DNA of 64,000 nt from Caryophanales bacterium UBA4691 (GTDB lineage Bacteria; Bacillota_I; Bacilli_A; RFN20; CAG-826): assembly GCA_002404865.1 (NCBI GenBank), contig DHKP01000007.1, forward strand, positions 62,001-126,000, in the 5' to 3' direction. Within the stretch, counting starts at the first letter, position 1, and each line of letters begins with the position of its first letter. A program made the translations under genes and the position numbers. Below the pieces are notes generated by a model that saw nothing but the letters and a program-made list of their open reading frames with translations, was not told where the DNA came from and searched no databases. Positions 59,340 to 64,000 of the stretch are shown here, piece by piece.

Positions 59340-59430
59340 GGAGAAGTACCCAAGAGGCCGAAGGGGTCAGTTTCGAAAACTGATAGTGGGCATCCGCCCA
59401 GCAGGGGTTCGACTCCCCTCTTCTCCGCCA
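59340..59430 (+). tRNA. tRNA-Ser (CGA)
   Basis: Acceptor GGAGAAG/CTTCTCC, anticodon loop TTCGAAA, long variable arm, encoded CCA. It reads UCG. Promoter at 59300-59328, terminator at 59443-59463. Confidence 0.95.
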
Positions 59431-59442
59431 AAATTCCAATAT

Positions 59443-59463
59443 ACGGGCTCATCCCGTTTTTTT
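59443..59463 (+). terminator. Terminator of tRNA-Ser (CGA)
   Basis: ACGGG-CTCAT-CCCGT stem followed by a T run. Confidence 0.85.
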
Positions 59464-59678
59464 ATTCATCGCTAAAAATTGCAATCCAAAAAATAGAACA
59501 CGAAAACAATTTTCCTTAAGCAAATTGGAAATAAAGAAAAATCTCAATAAACGTTTCGAAAGCGACTTGCCTTACCATTCTAGAAAACGCAAACTTAAAA
59601 CTAGAAAAGCAAATTACGACAGGCTAAAGGATCGAAGAAACAACTTCAAAACGGGGGCATCCACTCCCATAACTAGAA

Positions 59679-61343
59679 TCAAGCAATATTTTGATTCACG
59701 CAGCCAATCGAATTATTGTAACTATTGCCAAGAATATCTTTTGGCCGAGAAGGGATAGAAACAGAATGATTCGAATCAAATAACCTCTTTTCACCCATAT
59801 AGGCATAAACAATACCGTTATCAAAACCCGCGCGAGAAAATTCGTCATTTTCGAGATTTCTTTGCGCTAATGGATCGAAAGAATAATAATCTCCAATAAC
59901 GTCGTTTAAATTCTGAATATCGCTAGAAGACGAATAGAAAAGGTTTTTTTCCATGACAAGTTTTGCCTTGTTGCCTAAATCAAGCGAGGAAGAAGAATGG
60001 GCGTAGATAAGATTATTATAAAATTGCAGTGACCTATCATCCTTCACTTGTAAAAGAATCGGCGAAGTTGACGAGGAGGTGACAATCGTATTGTTGTAGC
60101 AATCCACCTTCCCAACGTAATAATTTAGATAAATAATGCCCTTGTTTCCTTTATCTGCGAGCGAAAGATTGTAACGCAAAGTCACATTATCTTTCGCACC
60201 GGCATCGTATTGGCCTGAGGCATTGCAGTTTAAGAATAAGCCAAAGGAATTATCGTGAGAATAATTGTACTGGAAAATGACATTGCGGCTTTGCAAATCG
60301 CTATCGAGCATCGCGCCATCTTGGAATTTGCCATTCGATTGTTTTTGAGCCATGTTGCGATAGCCTTCATTTCGCTCTACAAGAGTAGAATCAACGTAAG
60401 AAGTAACGATTGTGTTGCCAGCCTTACAAGTGGTTGCCGTATCATGGAGCACATTGTCTATAATCGCTCCACCAAAAAGATTTCTGACGAAGATACCGTT
60501 TTTCGCAATATAGCTAATCTCGTTACGAGCGAGCAAAACATTTTTATGGGAGCTGCGTTCAAATTTAGAATCGTAGGGAGAGACTTTGTTGACTTTAGTC
60601 CCGTTTACTTGGTACCAAGTGGCGATTCCAACGTTAGAAACGTTTTTAATTGTGCAATCACTGACCTCGAAACCGTCAATCCTAGCCCTTCCGTCTTTGC
60701 TCCAAAGATGAATCCCACCCGTAATCTTTGAAGACGTTGCCATACCGGCATTCTCCGCATCGCTATATCCATGAATGTCGTGAATCGATAAGTGGCGTAA
60801 GGCAATCGAAGAATACGTCAAAATATCATTCGTGTTATTTGGGTTCGTTAGTTCCACTAAAACGCCACGTCGGTCTTTTTCCGTCCTTGAGGTGTCATAG
60901 ATCTCTAAATTCTCCAATATTAAACAAGAGCAATTCAATAAGTAAACAACGCCTTTTCCAGAAATATCATTTCCTGCAATTTTTGGAAGGGAGCCTTCCC
61001 CGTAAGAAGTAAGCAAAATCGGATGATCCTTTGTCCCAGATAGATTTTTTAACTCTAATGGCGCGGAAAAAAGGCTTCCGCATTTAAAAAAGAGCCTCGT
61101 CCCTTCGTTAAAAGTGATTTTAGCGATATCAAGAAGAGAAGAATAAGGATTTTCTATCGTTCCGTCCCCGTTACTTGAAGCACTATCAAAATAATAGTCT
61201 TGATAGGGAAAAGAATCCTCGCTACTAGTTTCGTTACTACTAGAAGGATTAGCGATAGAAGGTTCAGCATCTATGCTCCCGCCGAGCGAGCAAGAGCATA
61301 GAACAAAAGTAAATACAATGAAAAGCGAAGACTTCTTCAGCAT
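59679..61343 (-). CDS. Surface lipoprotein with right-handed beta-helix
   Basis: 554 residues. The signal peptide ends in the lipobox region VLCSC, followed by a Ser-rich linker (~25-45). YYFDSASSNGDGTIENPYSSL is the entry block of secreted beta-helix proteins, and later parts have Asn-rich repeating turns (ILENLEIYDTS, LRHLSIHDIHGYSD, DGFEVSDCTIKNVSNVG, IFQYNYSHDNSFGLF). The fold is that of polysaccharide lyases and related glycan-acting enzymes (PF13229), but I cannot identify catalytic residues. It starts 5 bp after the GH3 stop with no Shine-Dalgarno, so it is cotranscribed and probably coupled. Glycan degradation is the likely joint role. Confidence 0.82.
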   Translation of the reverse strand: MLKKSSLFIVFTFVLCSCSLGGSIDAEPSIANPSSSNETSSEDSFPYQDYYFDSASSNGDGTIENPYSSLLDIAKITFNEGTRLFFKCGSLFSAPLELKNLSGTKDHPILLTSYGEGSLPKIAGNDISGKGVVYLLNCSCLILENLEIYDTSRTEKDRRGVLVELTNPNNTNDILTYSSIALRHLSIHDIHGYSDAENAGMATSSKITGGIHLWSKDGRARIDGFEVSDCTIKNVSNVGIATWYQVNGTKVNKVSPYDSKFERSSHKNVLLARNEISYIAKNGIFVRNLFGGAIIDNVLHDTATTCKAGNTIVTSYVDSTLVERNEGYRNMAQKQSNGKFQDGAMLDSDLQSRNVIFQYNYSHDNSFGLFLNCNASGQYDAGAKDNVTLRYNLSLADKGNKGIIYLNYYVGKVDCYNNTIVTSSSTSPILLQVKDDRSLQFYNNLIYAHSSSSLDLGNKAKLVMEKNLFYSSSSDIQNLNDVIGDYYSFDPLAQRNLENDEFSRAGFDNGIVYAYMGEKRLFDSNHSVSIPSRPKDILGNSYNNSIGCVNQNIA

Positions 61344-61348
61344 AATCG

Positions 61349-64000
61349 TTAGGATTTTTTAGGACGAGAGAAGATCTTCTTGCATTTATCTCTGAAAGCA
61401 GGAATTTCTTCATAGGCTAAGCTAAAAGCGAAGAACGCTAAACTAATTCCAAAAATCGTGTCAACCGTAATTTCCACTGCATTAAGGGCATAGATCCAAG
61501 GAGGGGTTACCGTGCGGAAAACAGTGCTAACGTCAATCCCGTTCATCGCATTCGAATGAACTACCGTATAGAGCAAGCGATGGGCTTCTTCCCTCATCGC
61601 GTTCGTTAAAGTGCCATATCCTTCCTTGTATTTGTATAAAGGAGAAGCTTCGGCACTTTTCGCAGCCAAATCGCCATCAGGAAGCGCGCATCCGCCTAAA
61701 ATGCTACCCACTAAATCCATATAGCCGTTTTGCCAATAATCAGAAACCGCGAAACCAGTCATTCCGAATTCGTTTCTTAAGACGGTATTGATAAAGCCAT
61801 GCTGGCTTGTCCAAATAACGCCTAAGCGGTTAAATCCGGTCATGACGTTTTCGGCATTCGCGTTTTCAATCGCGATTTGGAACGGACGAAGGTATAATTC
61901 GCGGATCGTTTGCTCATTCGCCCATGTATTTATGCCTTCGCGATTCTTCTCTTGGTCATTAAGAACGGCGTGTTTCATATAGACATAAGTGCCCATTTTA
62001 TGAATGCCTTTGACTTCGCTAGCAGCGATATATCCCGCTAAAGTGCCGTCTTCGCTAGCGTATTCAAATGCTCTTCCATTATAAGCGCCACGATGGATAT
62101 TAATCCCTAAGCCGTATAGGCCAGAATAGCCAGCCCATAAGCAATCCTCACCAATTAAGGTGCCGAGTTCTTCCACTAGAGCATCGTTTCTAGTCGCAGC
62201 GATTAAGCTCGCGCATGGGTATTGGATTGGGGAGGAAGAGGAATCAGAATCGCCATAAAGGAAAGTGAAGCGATTTGGGGCAGCTGAATCGTTGTCTTCG
62301 TAAGAATAGGAAGTCCCGCCAACTGGACCAATCGCACCATTCCCATCGATGGTTTTCGGTTTTCCGATGCTATCGATGCCATCGGTTTTGCGTAAACCAT
62401 TGGATAATAAAGTTACCGTTTCTTCAAATGTAAGTTGATCCAAAAGCTTATCCCATTCAGGGTCGTCGTAGTCTTTATAGAAGAGATTCCCCTCTACATC
62501 CATTGACATCATAGAGGCCAAAGTCAAACCATAGTCAGCCCCATAAACTGGATTAGGGACATTGTCTTTTGCGATTTTCTCGGAACCTTTCTTCGCATCT
62601 TCAATCATCGCTTCGTTCGTTTCGATAGTAACGTTATTACTCAAAGCGGCATTTTTATCGGTCAAACCAAGTTTGAGAGTTCCGTTCCAATCGTTTCTAG
62701 ATAAATAAGTGACGGAATTATTGCCGCGATTCTCATAACGGTTTAAATCAACATTGTCAAAATGGTTTGTTATTGGTTTAGAGGTCGCTTTGCTCGTTGC
62801 GTATTTGGTGTTAGAGAATTCCTTTGTAATTTTATGGACCAAATTGGCATTGCCGTCTTCGTCCATCCCGTCTCCAATTGTTTTACCCTTCTTTGCTAGA
62901 ATATTATTCATGGCGTCATGGACATCTTTTCCAGTCGCTAAATAATAATCCCCTGCATCAAGAACATAGGTTTTTGCTTCGTTAGCGTCATAACTAGCGA
63001 AGAATCTACCATCGACGTTAAAAGTCAATTTTTCGGATGTGTTTGGTTTAAGCAATTTGCTCTTGCCATAAGCAACAAGCTCAATCGAAGATTTTTCAAT
63101 CCCATTCCGCTTATCGTAATCGGTGTAGGGCTTTTGAAGATAAATCTCGACGCTTTCCTTGCTTTCTTTCTTGCCGATGTTCTTAACGTTAACAGTAATC
63201 GTATAGGTATCGTCTTCGTTTTCTTTCACATTGAAATCAGAATAGGAGAAATCGCTATAGGTAAGTCCGTATCCGTAAGGATAAGCGACTGCGTCACGAT
63301 AAGAAAACGATCCCGCGTTACCTTGTTTTAAAACGGTATCTTCGTATCTAGTCTCGCTATAGCGATAGCCATTATAAATTCCTTCTTGATAGACAACATA
63401 GGAATTGGATTTCCCGCCATTCGCGCTAGAAAGGGGACTCCCGCTATTTTTGTAATTGCCGAAATTCGCATAAACAGGGTTGTAATAATGTTTCTTAAAG
63501 AAGGTGTCTGTTAATTTGCCGCTTGGAGAAACGGCGCCAGAAAGAATTCTACCAATGCCAATCGTTCCGCTACTTCCGCCTTCGCCAACCCATAGAACCG
63601 CATCAATGCCGTATTCTGGATCATCGATATAGTCGCATTGAACTTGGTTAGCGCTATTAAGAAGAACGATAATCTTATTTAGCTTTCCGCTAACTTTTAA
63701 GGCTTTCATCCCTTTTAAGACATCTTTTTCGGTTGGGGAAAGTTCAAGATAATTGCCATTGGAATAGTCATTTAAATCGCCACCGCTATTCTTTTGGTCA
63801 GTAGCTTCGGTGCCGTATCTAGATAAAACAAAGATACCGGCTTCTGCGCTAGCGTTTTTGTCGTTTCCGATTTGGTCCCATTTTGCATCTGCGATTTTGT
63901 AAGAAGCGCCATCGCTACTCGTACTTGATTTATGGTCACCAAAATATTGCGTATTATCGCTATACCATTTCCATAAGCCTTCATTCACTTGGAAATTAGA
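61349..64000 (-). CDS. GH3 family glycosidase, domain-permuted and membrane-anchored (partial)
   Basis: 883 residues visible; the N-terminus lies beyond the right edge, since the frame stays open to 64000. The domain order is reversed from the common one: first the GH3 C-terminal sandwich (NKIIVLLNSANQ, GIDAVLWVGEGGSSGT, GAVSPSGKLTDTFFK), then a fibronectin III-like module (~residues 260-370), then the catalytic TIM barrel with KTIDGNGAIGPVGGT, MTGFNRLG and the nucleophile Asp in GFAVSDYWQNG. This permuted order is known from R. albus and Butyrivibrio beta-glucosidases. A C-terminal membrane helix (~840-865) and a basic tail anchor it. Substrate: beta-glucoside or similar. It overlaps nothing and leads into the beta-helix lipoprotein gene. 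Confidence 0.9.
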   Translation of the reverse strand, partial: SNFQVNEGLWKWYSDNTQYFGDHKSSTSSDGASYKIADAKWDQIGNDKNASAEAGIFVLSRYGTEATDQKNSGGDLNDYSNGNYLELSPTEKDVLKGMKALKVSGKLNKIIVLLNSANQVQCDYIDDPEYGIDAVLWVGEGGSSGTIGIGRILSGAVSPSGKLTDTFFKKHYYNPVYANFGNYKNSGSPLSSANGGKSNSYVVYQEGIYNGYRYSETRYEDTVLKQGNAGSFSYRDAVAYPYGYGLTYSDFSYSDFNVKENEDDTYTITVNVKNIGKKESKESVEIYLQKPYTDYDKRNGIEKSSIELVAYGKSKLLKPNTSEKLTFNVDGRFFASYDANEAKTYVLDAGDYYLATGKDVHDAMNNILAKKGKTIGDGMDEDGNANLVHKITKEFSNTKYATSKATSKPITNHFDNVDLNRYENRGNNSVTYLSRNDWNGTLKLGLTDKNAALSNNVTIETNEAMIEDAKKGSEKIAKDNVPNPVYGADYGLTLASMMSMDVEGNLFYKDYDDPEWDKLLDQLTFEETVTLLSNGLRKTDGIDSIGKPKTIDGNGAIGPVGGTSYSYEDNDSAAPNRFTFLYGDSDSSSSPIQYPCASLIAATRNDALVEELGTLIGEDCLWAGYSGLYGLGINIHRGAYNGRAFEYASEDGTLAGYIAASEVKGIHKMGTYVYMKHAVLNDQEKNREGINTWANEQTIRELYLRPFQIAIENANAENVMTGFNRLGVIWTSQHGFINTVLRNEFGMTGFAVSDYWQNGYMDLVGSILGGCALPDGDLAAKSAEASPLYKYKEGYGTLTNAMREEAHRLLYTVVHSNAMNGIDVSTVFRTVTPPWIYALNAVEITVDTIFGISLAFFAFSLAYEEIPAFRDKCKKIFSRPKKS

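Noticed and set aside
59525..59758. Plus-strand frame of 77 codons, basic
   Set aside because: It begins at TTG without promoter or ribosome site and overlaps the 3' end of the beta-helix gene; probably chance.
1..64000. CRISPR array, insertion sequence, prophage or rRNA operon
   Set aside because: No spaced identical repeats, no transposase, integrase or phage genes and no rRNA sequence seen on either strand.

Overview
The window is a dense chromosomal segment of an AT-rich, low-GC Gram-positive bacterium. The genes recO-era-cdd-ybeY, lepA, hemW, hrcA-grpE-dnaK-dnaJ, rsmE-mtaB, hslO, tdk, pepC and pepT are typical of Firmicutes. TGA is a stop codon (several genes are joined by ATGA overlaps), so the Mycoplasma code is not used. 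Membrane-anchored versions of normally lipid-anchored proteins, a Pro-tRNA synthetase of the archaeal/eukaryal-like type and the compact layout suggest an uncultured, reduced-genome Bacilli lineage from a gut-like habitat (RF39/Erysipelotrichia-like). That placement is inference.

Layout. 1-2.8 kb: glyQS (cut by the left edge) and a ybeY-cdd-era-recO operon. 2.9-7.3 kb: a C39-peptidase membrane protein without an ATPase, rpsU, two glycosyltransferases, deoC and rpmF. 7.5-11.5 kb: an operon of a TM2 protein, rsmE, an unknown gene and mtaB, then a HAD hydrolase. 11.6-16.4 kb: hrcA-grpE-dnaK-dnaJ behind two CIRCE operators. 16.5-21.5 kb: lepA, a Fic-like protein that has lost its active site, a small membrane protein and hemW. 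21.6-32.5 kb: an XPD-like helicase with an N-terminal nuclease-like domain, hslO, a candidate small RNA with anti-Shine-Dalgarno loops, mgtC-like, a second small RNA unit, a SWIM/SNF2 pair and a DUF2974 hydrolase. 32.5-42 kb: a heterodimeric ABC exporter, three tRNA genes and potABCD. 42.3-52.3 kb: a thioredoxin-like lipoprotein, a rubredoxin-like microprotein, pepC, pepT, udk, an amidohydrolase, a decayed stretch, mrp, CBS, TetR, tdk and a thioesterase. 52.3-54.1 kb: a probably acquired segment with short repeats and an AraC/GyrI regulator. 54.3-64 kb: two tRNA-Ser genes, a polytopic membrane protein, proS, a degenerate GGDEF-EAL protein, a beta-helix lipoprotein and a GH3 glycosidase cut by the right edge.

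How it works together. Most genes are housekeeping: translation and tRNA/rRNA modification, protein folding, nucleoside and peptide salvage, and polyamine import. The surface part (GH3, beta-helix lipoprotein, glycosyltransferases, thioredoxin-like lipoprotein) suggests glycan use and envelope building.

The most notable signals are three. First, at least fifteen transcription units have a sigma-A -10 box exactly 6-7 nt upstream of the ATG and no Shine-Dalgarno sequence, which implies leaderless mRNAs on a large scale. Second, a ~170-nt intergenic RNA candidate carries three CU-rich loops that copy the 16S rRNA anti-Shine-Dalgarno sequence. Third, two signalling-type proteins (Fic-like and GGDEF-EAL-like) keep their fold signatures but have lost their catalytic motifs.
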